NCBI GenBank assembly: GCA_024196135.1 | Contig: JAMQCK010000075.1 | Location: forward strand, 1-64,000 | Length of the DNA: 64,000 nucleotides | Source: Pleurotus ostreatus/Saccharomyces cerevisiae fusant | Lineage: Eukaryota > Opisthokonta | Reading direction: 5' to 3' | In this document: positions 32,783 to 44,022 of the stretch, one piece after another | How the letters are laid out: the number at the start of each line of letters is the position of its first letter | Numbering within the stretch: the first letter of the stretch is position 1 | Translations under genes and position numbers: made by a program | Notes under the pieces: model-generated | Seen by the model: the letters and a program-made list of their open reading frames with translations, nothing else | Told to the model about the DNA's origin: nothing | The model's database searches: none

Positions 32783-34634
32783 CTATGAAGTCGGCAAAAA
32801 CTTCTCGTCGTACTGCAGTTTCTGCGCGACTGTCTTTGCCTGTCTCCTGAGCTTCGTCCACCTCTCCTTCTCATGCGGTCGTGGAGGCGCCTTGGCGAAC
32901 AAGGTATCAAGCACCTCGACGAGCGCGCCCGCGAGCTTTCCAACGAAGAAAACGCGCCCCTTCTGCAGGCGCTTGGTCTCCTCCGCCGACCGCCGGTGTG
33001 TCGAAAGGTATCCCTCCCCGCCACACGCCTCGACCAGGCGCACCGCGTGCCGCATAGTCGCTGGGTCACCCGTCACCTGCGCCGTGCGCACCATGGTCGA
33101 CAGTACCTCTGCTGTAGGCTCGAGGTTGCGTCCCCGCGGTCGTTGTTCGCGCGGCATCTGTCCTGACCGCCCGTCCGCGAGGTCGTCGGCCATGTACCCG
33201 GTCATTAGCTGGAAGGTCTGCAGCGCGGCGGGCCAGTCAGCGGCGTTCCAGCAAGCGATGAGAGCGAGGTTGTAGGTGCGTTGCGCCGGGCGAAGTTTCA
33301 AGCCGTCCGCGCCTCCCGCGGCTTCCTTCCTGAGTGTCCACTCGAGGAGGCGAAGAGCAGCGGGAGGTGCGCCAGGCGACGCCAAGGCGGAGTGCGCCTT
33401 GAGCGCCTCCTCGACGTGTCCGCGGTCGATGATGTCCTCTCCTCCAAGCGCGCGAGGACGTTTGCGCGCCTCGTCGAAGAAGTGTATCGTCATTTGCGGC
33501 TTCTGCATCGAATTGGCCAGAGAGAGGGCTGAGAAAAGGGCGGAGGGTGGGAGCGCAAGTTGGACCTTCTCCGCCGGTTGCTCATACGGTGCGGTCAGGC
33601 CGTAGTACTCCGCGAGGAGCTTGAGCGCCAACGCCTTGTCTGGTGTACGGCCCTTCGCAAGCGCGGCGATCGCGGCGCTGACGAGGTGGGAGTCGATGGG
33701 GATGCCAGCCTTTAGCGCCTGCTGCCAAAGGTACTTCGCCTCGCCACCTTCACTGGGCCCAGCGGCTGCTAGCGCGTCGAACATGGCCGTGCATATGAGC
33801 ACGTTTGCTGCCAGCGGGCCTTCCGCGTCGAGCCCATTGTACACGTCCCACATCTCGCGATGGTTGCCCGACTCGGCGAGGATGCGGATGTACATGGCTA
33901 GTGGGTCGACGCTGAGTTGTTCGCTCGTTGGGTCGTGCTTTTGTACGGAGCGGATGAACTTCATGAAGGCGTCGTATAGTGAGCGGGCGTTGTCGAGTTG
34001 CTTGGAATGTGTGGGCCAGTGCTCGATGCGTGAGAGGCCGGTGAACATGGTCTTGAATGTGCGTACAGATGGGCTGTAGCCTCTGCGCTTCATCTACATG
34101 GCATTAGTCTTGATGACGAAGCTGAAAGGTTGTGCTACGCACCTCGACATACAGCTGGTACGCCGTCTTGTACTTCTTTGCCTTCATGCACTCCCAGATG
34201 ATCATATTCCACACCGGCGTGCTCGACGCGTCCCGCGGCATCGTCTGGAGTGTCTCAATAGCCTCCTCCAGCTTCCCCTCGCCGCACATCTTCTGTAACC
34301 GCTTCGAAAGCACGTAGGGATCGAGCATCTTCTTCTCTCCCTTGCCCTCGTCCTTCGTGGGGTCCCAGTGCTTCGAGCGGTATACAGCCGGTTCCTTCGC
34401 CTTCTTCCCATCCGCACTCGAGGATGACGCGCCTGGCCTGTCGACCTTGGGTGGTTGACCGAACTGCATGGAGCGTCGCACGCTGCGAGGGAGCTTGTCG
34501 AATTGCGCTGGCGTCAGACCGCGCTTCTGTAGCTCCCCTTGCAGTGCGGGTGTAGCGCGCGAAGCCGTGGCGTAGCATCTTGTCGATGGCGCGAGTAGGC
34601 GGCTCAGGAGGGAAGCTTCAGCGGACCTCAGCAT
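32783..34634 (-). CDS. Mitochondrial pentatricopeptide-repeat (PPR) protein
   Basis: Two exons (34634-34143 and 34093-32783) are joined by a 49-nt intron, giving 600 residues. The start at 34634 gives a mitochondrial presequence-like N-terminus rich in Arg, Ser and Ala (LLSRLLAPSTRCYATASRA). PPR-like helices include LEEAIETLQTMPRDASSTPVWNMI, then KYKTAYQLYVEMKRRGYSPS-VRTFKTM spanning the splice, then RTYNLALIACWNAADWPAAL and LEPTAEVLSTMVRTAQVTGDP. The C-terminus is basic and charged. PPR proteins bind organellar RNA and act in its processing or translation; the target transcript here is unknown. Confidence 0.8.
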
Positions 34635-35104
34635 GACGGCGGGACAATATGCACTCCGGCCTGCAGAGCTGCAAATTAGCGCCCGGAATATCGGGCCGTC
34701 TGAGGCTCGGTGGACCCACAACTCCAAAGCACCCATAGATGAGTAGGCTGTCTTCTACGACGCTCTGGTAATTTCGAGGGTCTAGTTGCAATGATTGACG
34801 TCTTGGATAAGTTCCGGGTAGAGTTGGGGTAGAGCCTCGATAGGATAAGACACTCGAGCGCGCGCAAGCCGTTACAGGCGGAGACTTGGGCAGACTTACT
34901 CGAGTATTGGACATGGCATAGTAGGGTGGCATCCTGATGCCTTGGTCGACCCAATCTCGCAATAGCTAACGTTCACGGAGAAGGATGCTCGAGTTTATTT
35001 TCAACGTCGAATACCATACAATTGATTTTCTTCGAATCCACATAAGCGCATGCGAGCACAACAAAATGATTCCTGCATGTCCAATCCCACGCGGCCTGTG
35101 TGCT

Positions 35105-35774
35105 CTAGGCAAGACCGGGAGGAGCGTAGAAGATCTCCTGGACCGCCTCTTCGCAGACACGTCGGTGTTCGGCGATCAAGTCAGTCACTATGATCGATAT
35201 GTCGAAGAAGCTGTGGCCAGCTGTAGGAATCAGGGTGCTCAGCTTGCTCTGCGCGCGTACAATCAGCGCAAACAGAGACAGCTTCTCGGTGTCGTTCCGC
35301 AATGTAGGAGGATAGGGGATCTCGCAGAGCAGGCCTGAGGGATTGAACGTGTAGTGCGTGCCTGGGGTGTTTTTCCCTCCAGGCTCGAGGTAGCGGCTTT
35401 CGTTGCCTAAGATGATCATGGGCCAGCCTTGGGGCAGGAATTGAGGCGAGAAATTGAGGATGGCTAGGGTCTTGATGTCGTAGGAGTGCAGACCGGCGTT
35501 GGAGCTCTGAAATAGGTAGGCGCGGATGAATAAGGGAAACAGTGAATACTGTGTGGGTACGTACGCCGAGGATTCTCTCTGCCGAGGGATCTTGCGCCGC
35601 GCGCTGGGCCCACTCTGCGTTGTCACGCTCGAGCTGCCCCTTTAGCGCAATCAGGTCGGCGAGCGGAATTGTGATGCAGTATATATCGAGTTCTACAAAC
35701 ATTCGCGCCAGTGACGCATTGACTGGGTAAGACAGGTCTGCAATCAGAATTGAGAGTGACATGAAAGACTGCAT
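35105..35774 (-). CDS. Hypothetical protein
   Basis: Two exons meet at a GTACGT donor (after ...SAERILG) and a TTTCAG acceptor (before SSNAGLHSYDIK), both in phase 0. The product is about 204 residues, with no signal peptide or recognised motif and an even hydrophobic pattern (LDIYCITIPLADLIALKG; FLPQGWPMIILG; LSLFALIVRAQ). A TATAAAAG box lies at 35797-35804, only 23-30 bp upstream of this ATG. The true start may therefore be the next Met (35762) or the Met of MFVELDIY. Confidence 0.55.
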
Positions 35775-35884
35775 ACGAAGAATTGCATTCGCTGGGCTTT
35801 TATACTCGAAAGTCTGCTGATTCCCGACGAATTTCTGGCGAGTGGCGAGTGCTTCCTAGGTGGGGAGTGTTGGCGATCAATACC

Positions 35885-36205
35885 TTACGGTATGTGCATA
35901 AATGCCCTCACAGCGGCCTGATATCTCTCTCTCTCCGTTGCAGTCCTACGCGGCGGAGGAGGCAGGAGGTATACCACGCCAAGATCAGCGACGGGGAAGC
36001 CCGTCACGAAACATCGTTTATCCAGCTTCAGGAGCTGCCTCCCCAGACGTGTGGATGAGGGTGGCACATATTGCCATGGTTCCGGGCACTGTATGTAGTC
36101 CAAGATTGATTCTGCATGCATGTCAGTGGATTGACCAAGATAGTTAACGCGAATGGAGCGTCGGGAGGCTTTGGGATCCTCACCTTCATGATTCGGTGCG
36201 GCCAT
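35885..36205 (-). CDS. Possible short hypothetical protein or gene fragment
   Basis: Exon MAAPNHE joins ESILDYIQCPEPW across a 72-nt intron with consensus ends. A second putative intron (GTATAC...ATATCAG) follows GFPVADLGV, and the reading ends at AAVRAFMHIP. The sequence LDKRCFVTG is reminiscent of the start of fungal HNH-type nucleases, but no HNH core follows. It may be a decayed fragment. Confidence 0.3.
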   Translation of the reverse strand: MAAPNHEGEDPKASRRSIRVNYLGQSTDMHAESILDYIQCPEPWQYVPPSSTRLGRQLLKLDKRCFVTGFPVADLGVVYLLPPPPRRTATERERYQAAVRAFMHIP

Positions 36206-37004
36206 TGCAGCGATCGAGTTCCACGCTCAATGCTGCGCTTTCTAAGGTACAGTGGGGTCTCTGTTGATGGCAGAACACGCAGAATGGTGGTCAGAGGCAA
36301 GATAGGCGCCGTTAGCGAGGCGTGACAGCGAAGTTCGAATTCTACGGCTCATCGGCCCGATTGCCCGCTAGGGTTTATGGGCAAGCTGACATCGCAAAAC
36401 GCGATGAGCATGTAGGCGACTACCAGCTTGATGTTTGTTGGCCCCTTCAGAGGGACATTCTCGAGCACCAGAGAAGTCGTAGTGGAAGTGCTCTCCGTAG
36501 CCAAGGGCGAGTGTTAGCGGGACCTTCATAGCAGCGACGCAGCCTCGCACTTCCAAGCGCGGCGAACGACTTGACGGATGTTCTTCTCTCGGCCTGACGG
36601 CAGCTCGCAAGGTCATGCAAGCACGTCAAGCTTATCACCGAGCATGAGCTTGCTCTGTTCCCCAAACGGCCAAGTCTTTCATGTCCGTTCGGGGAACGCG
36701 CATAGCCTCCATCCTTCATGGTGTTGCCGGCATGAACACTCCGTTTACGTCCTGTAAAGACGCTGAGAAGCTGCATCTCAATTATGGCTCTTCCCCTACC
36801 TGAAGCAAGCACCATAGACCGTTCTCTAGCCTGCTCATCGAAATGGACTCCCACAAGCAACGCTGGAAGGCAGCGACGACGACGCCGGCAATTGCCGAGC
36901 CGTCCTCTGGAAGCGAATTCTCGGACGTTGCCTGATCCCAGGTTGAGACGAGCGCTCACCGTCCCTCCGTTCGTTTCCCCTCCCCACCTTCTTTCTTTCT
37001 GGTC
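36206..37004. other. Intergenic region upstream of the aspartic protease
   Basis: About 800 bp. Overlapping ORFs on both strands have no supporting motif. The ~60 bp before the ATG at 37005 are CT-rich (TTCGTTTCCCCTCCCC), as in fungal leaders. Confidence 0.45.
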
Positions 37005-39565
37005 ATGGTCACTCGTTTCTTTCTTCTGGCTGTCGCCGCCTCTTCCCTCCTGGTTTCCGCAGTCAAGGTTCCGCTCAAGCAGACGAAGCGAACGGATCGG
37101 CTCGACCGGCGCAATGGCAACTCTAACTTCAGGGTCCTCGCGGCGGCTGCAGGCGACGGCGATGACAGTGGCTTGCTTGACCTCGAGTGCGTGAGGGCGG
37201 GGGTGTTAGGGGATGTGGCTGAACTAGCGATAGCACTGTTCACGACTTGATCTACATGTCCGACGTGAGTGTTCGTGTTGGAACTGTGTAGGCGTACCTG
37301 ACCTCCTGCAGATCAATGTCGGGGGGAATGGTCAGTGAAAAAGAAGCATAGGACAAGGGAATCATGCTCATATGTCGCGCAGACTATGTCGTCCAACTCG
37401 ACACTGGCTCCTCGGACTTGTGGATCAAGGGCGACACCTATCCCCTCCCCAACTCGGACGTCTCTGTGCGTGCAGTTGCCAGTCCTACTTCTACCTTACT
37501 TAACCCCCCTCTAGGCCTTGTCCGTCAATGTTACCGTGAGCATACTTTTCTTGGTACCCACACGCCTCCTCACTATCTTTAGTACGGTATCGGCTGGTGC
37601 AACGGCTCTATCGCCTTTGCAGACGTGGAATTTGCGAAGTACGTACTTCAAGTCACCTTCATGTCTCCACGCTCACCGTTCACGCAGTATATCCGTATCC
37701 AAACAAGCATTCCTCGACGTCTCCACCGCGCAGAGCCCTGCACTATCCTACCAAGCCGACGGCATCCTCGGCCTCGGCTTCACCTCCCTCTCTACCATCG
37801 ACTACGCGCTCAACTCCACCGGCTCCGACAAGGGCCGCAGCCTCCTCTACAACCTCTTCGAGGACAACCCCAACGAACCCAACTTCATCTCCTTCCTGAT
37901 GCAGCGCAGCACTGACGACTCGGACGACATCGAGGGCACCTTTACGATCGGCGAGTACGTTGACGAGTACAAGGACGTGCAGAAGCAGACGGCGATTCCT
38001 ACGTTCCCTGAGACGGCACCCACGCGGTGGACCGTGCTCGTTGACTATCTGTTTGTCGGTGATAACACGATTTCACCGACGACGTCGGTCCCGGGTGTGC
38101 AGGTCAACCAGGCTGTTGCGCTTTTGGATAGCGGCACGTCTTACACGTGAGTTTACGTCCTCGCCAAATTTGTTCGCTCGCTAACTGGAGTAGGTATGCA
38201 CCGGACGACATCGTGGACGCCATATACAAGGGCGTCGATGGCGCGCGCTTCGACTCTAGCTTGGGCCAGTGGGTCGTACCGTGTGATGCCGAAATTGACA
38301 TGGCGCTCCAGATTGGGTGCGTGCATATTTGTGTGTAAACAGCCTTACACTGATTTTCGTGCAGCGGCCAGGTCTTCCCGCTGCATCCGCTCGATGTCAC
38401 TCCTACTGGACTGACTGACCAGAACCAATGTGTCGGCTCCTTCGTTCCCGGCTCCCTCGCTGTCGCCGAAGGCAACTTGTATGTTTACTTCGTTCGAATG
38501 GCCTTCACTTGCTAATTGCTATACAGTGACTGGCTCATTGGCGACAACTTCCTGCGCTCCGTCTACTCGGTTTATGACTTCGGCGACTTCGACAAGGACG
38601 GCAAGATGGGCGATCCCTACGTCAAGATGCTATCCATCGTCGACCCGAATGAGGCCTCGAAAGAGTTCGCCTCTCAGCGCAACACAAGCCCTCGCAGCGG
38701 TATCTCCTACTCCGCGCAAAGCGTCGAGCAGGCATCTATGTCAGTCACCGTGTCCGGCGACGTCGCCAGCACGCTTGACAAACTCACCACCTACCTCCCC
38801 GCCATGCTTGCAATTATGGCACTCAACGCTGTCGTTCTCCTCGCTCTCGGCGTATGCGGCATGGTTTACCTCTGCCGGCAAAAACGCAGGAGGTCCGTCA
38901 TGGGCCGTACTGGCCGCCGCATGAGCCCCATGCCTATGAACCCGCGCCACAGCTACATCGCTGGCGTCCCCGCGCACGAGCAGCCGCACTCGTACGAGCC
39001 AGTCAGCATGGCCATCACCGAGGATACCTTCGTCGCCCCGTCCCCGCGCTACATGGAGTTCGAGGGCGGGCGCCCCAAGAGCGTGCGCAGCGCGAGCATG
39101 AGCATGGACAAGGGCCGCATCGGCGACATCCCGGAGGAGCCGGAGAGCCCGACGGAGGCGACGCCGGCGCTCGCTGAGGACCGGCAGCGCACCGCGCCGA
39201 CGCGCGCGCCGCCACCGCCGCCGATCACGCCGCCCAGCCCGGGCTTCATCCAGCACGAGGAGCATCAGCAGGAGGAAGATATCGGGGGCGAGACGCACGA
39301 GGCGCCGCCTTCGTCGCCGATCTCGATGCGCCCGCCGTCGGGGTTGCAGGCGCCCATGACGCCGCGGACGCCGAGCTTCTTGCAGCGGCAGATGCAGCAG
39401 CCGCAGGGTGGGCAGGATGATGGGGACCTCCTGCCGCCTCCGCGTCGCAGGTTCATGCCTGGTGGAGGTTCGCTGCAGCCTGGCGACCGCCCGCGCAGTG
39501 TCGCGGTCCCCCATCTGAGGGCGCAAGCCTCTCAGCAGGACAGGCCTATGTCCTACGCGGCGTAG
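37005..39565 (+). CDS. Membrane-anchored pepsin-like aspartic protease
   Basis: A family A1 protease. The start at 37005 gives the signal peptide MVTRFFLLAVAASSLLVSA, then a basic propeptide (KQTKRTDRLDRRNG). The first catalytic site is spliced as DYVVQLDTGSSDLW, and the flap region contains YGIGWCNGSIAFADVEF. YQADGILGLGF follows, the second catalytic site is ALLDSGTSYT, and FDWLIGDNFLRSVYSVYDFG closes the barrel. After ~50 Ser/Thr-rich residues there is one membrane helix (LAIMALNAVVLLALGVCGMVYLC), then basic residues (RQKRRR). A ~210-residue Pro/Ser/Gln-rich cytosolic tail runs to the stop at 39563-39565. Yapsin-like and ctsD-like surface proteases have comparable topology, but the long intracellular tail is unusual. 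About ten short introns split the N-terminal half. Confidence 0.92.
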
Positions 39566-40169
39566 GCATGTAGTACTACGCCCTGTATCTCCCCCTTCTT
39601 GGCTCTCACCCTCGCCTCCTCCCTCTTGCCTCTCGCCTCTTGCTCCCGCGTCACGCTCCTCACGCTCTCTTCGGCCACAGGCCCCGACCCGTGTTCTCGT
39701 TTTGGTTGTGTACTCAGACGTCTCTGATCTACGATGGCCCACTGCTTCCGCACGGACGTGCATCTCCCCCTGTTGTGCCCTAATACCGCCGTACGATAGC
39801 CTTACCATTGGGACGTTCGGACTATAGTTTCTTTACTACGGATCTCTTACCATGCCAATGAGCACTCACTGGATTGTTCGCCGAGATACTTGCTTGTGAG
39901 ATTTCAATGGAGTACATAGTGTACTCTATAGCAATGTCAAGTAGGCACTCTCCCTCGCTGTCAAGCTCAAACTCGAACTTCAACCGTCCGGATTCCAGAT
40001 CGGGTGAATATGTGGCGTCTGGGGATCCCCGCACTCCGGGAAGTCGGCAATGCAATGCCGAGCCGGCAAGCTGGCTGCCCCAACATACCGCCGCCTATAC
40101 GTCTTCCGCCTCCCCTTCGGATTCCGCGTCTTGCCCGCTTCCTTCCTTCCTTCTCCCCCTCACCGTCAG
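39566..40169. other. Intergenic region
   Basis: No gene. The last 60 bp before 40170 are CT-rich (CTTCCTTCCTTCTCCCCCTCACC), consistent with the leader of the next gene. Confidence 0.5.
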
Positions 40170-42339
40170 CCATGGCCTCCCGCTCAACGATCTTCCGCCT
40201 CATCAATGCGTCACAGCACAGCGCGTCTTGCCCCTGTCATGGTGGGAAGCCCCACGTACACCTCCCTCAGCAGGTCGCGGCGGTCGGCCAACTGAGAAAG
40301 CTGGCGACTCCTGTGCAGAACGTGGAGAAGGAGTACGCGTTTGAGGTGCGTAGGGATGTTTATTTGTATGCTCGGATGATTTATCTGGGACTCTTCGTGC
40401 AGGTCGCGGCGTCGAACCTGCGCTTTGGAGATGGAGTGACGGCGGAGGTCGGTATGGACCTGAAGAACTTGAAAGCCACGAAGGTGCGTGCTGAGACCGC
40501 GTTTGAGGAGGGGGACTGAACTCTTCACAGGTCGGCGTCTTCACGGATCCCAACATCGGTACGTCCTTACCCCGCTTTACGTGCTCGTCCGTCATCTGAC
40601 GCGCCCCTAGCGAAGCTTCGCCCCATGCAAGCGGTATTCTAAGCTTCCCAAATCCCATACGCTCCTGCTCACCTCGCTGCAGACCTTGCAGTCGCTCGAG
40701 TCGCAGACCGATCTGCCCTTCGAGGTGTACGACAGCGTTGTAGCCGAACCGACGGAAGACAGCTGGCGCAAGGCCATTGAGTGGTCTCGCAAGCATGACT
40801 TCAGTCACTTCCTCGCGTGCGTATACATTCCTCGGTCTCAGGTAGCGCAAAGCTCACGCTATCCACAGTGTGGGAGGAGGAAGTGTCATCGACACGGCGA
40901 AGGTAGGGAATGGCTCAATATGACAACTCTCGTACTGATTGTGTGACCTTCAGGCAGCAAATCTGTGAGCTTTTATCTCAGTCATGCGAGCCCACGACGC
41001 TTGAAACTGATGTATCTCCCCTCTTCCAGCTTCAGCGTCTACAAAGACGCGGATCTCTTTGACTTCATCAACGCACCTGTAGGGAAGGGTACACCGGTGT
41101 CGGAGAAGCTGAGACCACTCATCGCAATCCCGACGACTGCCGGAACCGGGTCAGAAACAACTGGTGCAGCAATCGTCGACATCACTAGCCGCGCATTCAA
41201 GACTGGAATCGCGAGCCGCGCATTGAAGCCGTTGCTCGGGATAGTCGTGAGTATACGCCGTACGCGATGAGTGGGAAAGACACTTACCAGGCTCAGGACA
41301 CGCAAAATACCGAGTCGTGCCCTACGCAGGTGCACATCAGCTCAGGGTTGGACGTGCTCTTCCACAGCTTGGAGAGTTATACTGCCATCCCGTGCGTGCA
41401 TGCCTCTATCTCGTGGTTTGCACAGCGAAGCTGACACCTGCCAGGTACTATGAGCGCACGCCGCGTCCGTCGAACCCCATAAACCGACCTGCATACCAGG
41501 GCAGCAACCCTGTCGCGGACATCTTCTCCTTCTGGGCGCTCCAGACGTGCGTGAACAACCTGCCGCGAGTCGCGAAGAACAGGGACGATGAGGAGGCAAG
41601 GCGGGCGATGCTGTCAGTACCCAAGTTCTGCCCATCGCAAAGAAGGAGAGCTAACGCGCGCTAGGCTCGCCTCTTCGTTCGCCGGTATCGGCTTCGGGAA
41701 CGCTGGTGTGCATTTGTGCCATGGGATGAGCTATCCGGTGCGTTTGGGCGAGAGTAGCACATTCGTCGGCAAAGGTACTGACCGTGTGCGCACGCAGATC
41801 TCCGGCCTGAACAAGAAGGGTCCCAAGTACAAGCACCCAGGGTACCAAGTCGACTGGCCCATCGTGCCGCACGGCGTTAGCGTCGCGCTTACAGGGCCTG
41901 CTGGTACGCCACTCGGGTGCAAGCGTCCATAATCCGTGCTGATCGTCTCTTCTAGTGTTCCAGTTCACCGCGCCGTCGAATCCGCAGAGGCATCGGCAGG
42001 TGCTCGCGGTGTTCCACAAGGTCCCGGAGAACGACCCGTCGATCGCGCGCATCCCGGATGAGGACGTGGGGCTGCACCTGTATGAGGCGATTGCGCGGTT
42101 CTTGGACGGGTTGGGGGTGCCGCGGGGGTTGAAAGCGATTGGGTAGGTGGTGCTTGTTGCGGCGATGTTGCTCTTGCTGACGCTCGGATAGATACACGAA
42201 TGCGGATGTGGAGGCGCTGGTTGAGGGTGCGATCCCGCAGCGGCGCGTGCTGGATTTGGCACCCGGCATCGGCGATTTCGTTGGCGAGGATGGACGTATT
42301 CACTTGACGAAGATCATCGAGCAAAGCATGGAGTATTGA
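40170..42339 (+). CDS. Hydroxyacid-oxoacid transhydrogenase, iron-type alcohol dehydrogenase (ADHFE1-like)
   Basis: In animals this mitochondrial enzyme oxidises 4-hydroxybutyrate while reducing 2-oxoglutarate. The start at 40170 gives [18 protein letters not shown], a presequence-like N-terminus, then the family's Cys/His-rich lead [11 protein letters not shown] and [14 protein letters not shown]. The nucleotide-binding motif [14 protein letters not shown] is assembled from small exons (40.8-41.0 kb). [45 protein letters not shown] and the iron-site [10 protein letters not shown] follow. The C-terminus ends KIIEQSMEY with TGA at 42337-42339. A dozen short introns are present and the length is normal. 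Substrate use in this fungus is inferred from the family. Confidence 0.93.
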
Positions 42340-42555
42340 GGGAGCAGCTAAGAAGGACTCGTACGCTCAATCTACCAATGTATCTACGCATTAATGCATC
42401 TGAATCAACCGCACAAACCTGCGATGGGTACGAACCGATACACCAAACTGAATATCTGTTTGGAAAGCACAATCAAGTGAAACAACAGGTTCAACCATTG
42501 TGCTACCGGCTACCCCCGCTACGCGTGTACTCCCTTCGCGCCGCGTGCTTTACTT

Positions 42556-42587
42556 CTGGTCCGTGCGCGTATGTTCCTCCTCATAAG
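42556..42587 (+). promoter_or_regulatory. snRNA promoter elements of U2 copy 2
   Basis: CTGGTCCGTGCGCGTA (42556-42571) starts 50 bp before the inferred 5' end at 42606. ATAAG (42583-42587) is at about -23. Apart from a 2-bp insertion in the first element, both match the elements upstream of copy 1. Confidence 0.7.
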
Positions 42588-42605
42588 CCTCTCCCCTACA
42601 CCCCG

Positions 42606-42882
42606 ATTCCTCACCACTCTGGCCTTTTGGCTTAGATCAAGTGTAGTATCTGTTCTTAAAAGTTTAACCACTTTTACCGAAGCACTGCTTCGTGTTATGG
42701 TTATCCAATTTTTGTCGCCCCTGTTCCCTGGGCTCTGCTTGCAACCTGGGGACGCGATGACCTTGCCGCTGCAGTACAGGCTTGTGTCGTCGGGGGAATT
42801 CCTCTCGCACCCAACCCTCTCCCTTTGAGCTCCGCTCCATCCGCTTGTCTGTAGACGAGTGGAGGGCGGGCGCAAATGGATT
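42606..42882 (+). ncRNA. U2: U2 spliceosomal snRNA, copy 2
   Basis: The first ~160 nt are identical to copy 1, including the branch-site pairing GTAGTA (42643-42648), TCTGTTCTT and the Sm site AATTTTTG (42707-42714). Two substitutions flank the stem-loop IV signature CTGCAGTA. Past the canonical end the sequence diverges from copy 1 but keeps a comparable hairpin (about 42832-42869) and a conserved GGGCGCAAA(T)GGATTG trailer. It lies downstream of the transhydrogenase gene in the same direction. Confidence 0.92.
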
Positions 42883-43969
42883 GGTTCCAAGTGTCCTTCG
42901 TGGCCTCGTACGTAGATTCAATTCCGGCATGAGAGTTCTGTATTTATGGCTCCTGCGTATGGATCGCTGCCTTTTGTTGACTCCCATATTGCTATTGGCT
43001 TTTCAAGTTCGTGAAGTTAAAATGTAACGAGAGTGTCCAACGATGCATACATATATACTGTCCAGAGTGCGCTGAAGAGATACCGGCTCTTGCTATAGTA
43101 TGCTATAACTGCGAGTCTGATGTATCGTGCTCGCGCTGGGCATGTTTGCCGCACCAAGTCAATGAAATTGAACCGTGACGAGATAGTGACGATGGCACGT
43201 GATTCACGTGATACAGAACCGGTGGCGCACGCCGCGTTTTACATCCTTCCTGGTTTTCACCATCATCGGGCTCGTACGGCTCAATCAATTCTGTCTATTC
43301 AAAACAGCACACCCTCCCCTCCCAAGTATTGTACTAATTTGAGCTGCACTGTCAACTGTCTGTGCATCTGGTTGGCTTATCGCCGAGGTTAATTCGTCCT
43401 GGATGACGCAAAAAGCCTCTGTGAGATACGCTAGACACCCAGCATCCTTCCGCCGCCCACGGTGGGGAACTTCACCCGCGAAAGCTGGACAGCTGCATGC
43501 GCAGCAATACTGACAGCCCGAGGCACTTTGCGGTACTTAGGTGCGCCACTCGGTCCCTCGATCACCTGCTGTCCTTTTCATGCCTTTCTGTACAATACTT
43601 CCAAAAGACCGGCCTTACCGACCTTGTATCCGCCGCTAGAGGCGTGGGCATGTCGTGCTATCTTTGGCGGGCAATAACTACGGATGATTCCGATGATCAG
43701 TCCTGGAGGATCACCTTCGCCGGTCAATTGCTCGCAGAGGCTCGGTGGCCTAATCCGTAGTGTCTTCTTACTCACGCTTGGTAGGTCTATCTCGACACGG
43801 GGCCACTATCTACTGCTCTCTGTTTTCCCTCGGCGTCTATACCATCAGCAGGTGTGTCGCCGCTTCATGAAGACGCTCGCTGATCCCACGAGCCATCCGC
43901 TCAGCAATGCACGTCGGTCAGGGCAACTTCCTCCAGATGGTAGGCCCGACGGAAGCTTCCTCGCTCTCG
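42883..43969. other. Intergenic region between U2 copy 2 and P450 copy 1
   Basis: About 1.1 kb without a gene. Three ORFs of 60-100 codons (43120-43392, 43462-43677, 43684-43989) lack splice partners and motifs. Confidence 0.45.
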
Positions 43970-43978
43970 TATATAAGA
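43970..43978 (+). promoter_or_regulatory. TATA box of P450 copy 1
   Basis: TATATAAGA lies 53 bp upstream of the start codon at 44023. P450 copy 2 has a matching TATAAGAG 61 bp before its ATG. Confidence 0.6.
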
Positions 43979-44022
43979 GGTACCGGTAAGCAGTTACATA
44001 CCTTGGGCATCGTCATCCAGTC

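Noticed and set aside
35885..36205. HNH-nuclease interpretation of CFVTG-containing fragment
   Set aside because: Only a short lead-like motif is present; no His-Asn-His core follows in any frame.
38741..39808. 355-codon minus ORF
   Set aside because: It is the antisense shadow of the aspartic protease tail; Arg-rich composition reflects the GC-rich sense codons.
43120..43989. Three plus-strand ORFs upstream of P450 copy 1
   Set aside because: No splice partners, motifs or similarity to each other; one overlaps the TATA box region.
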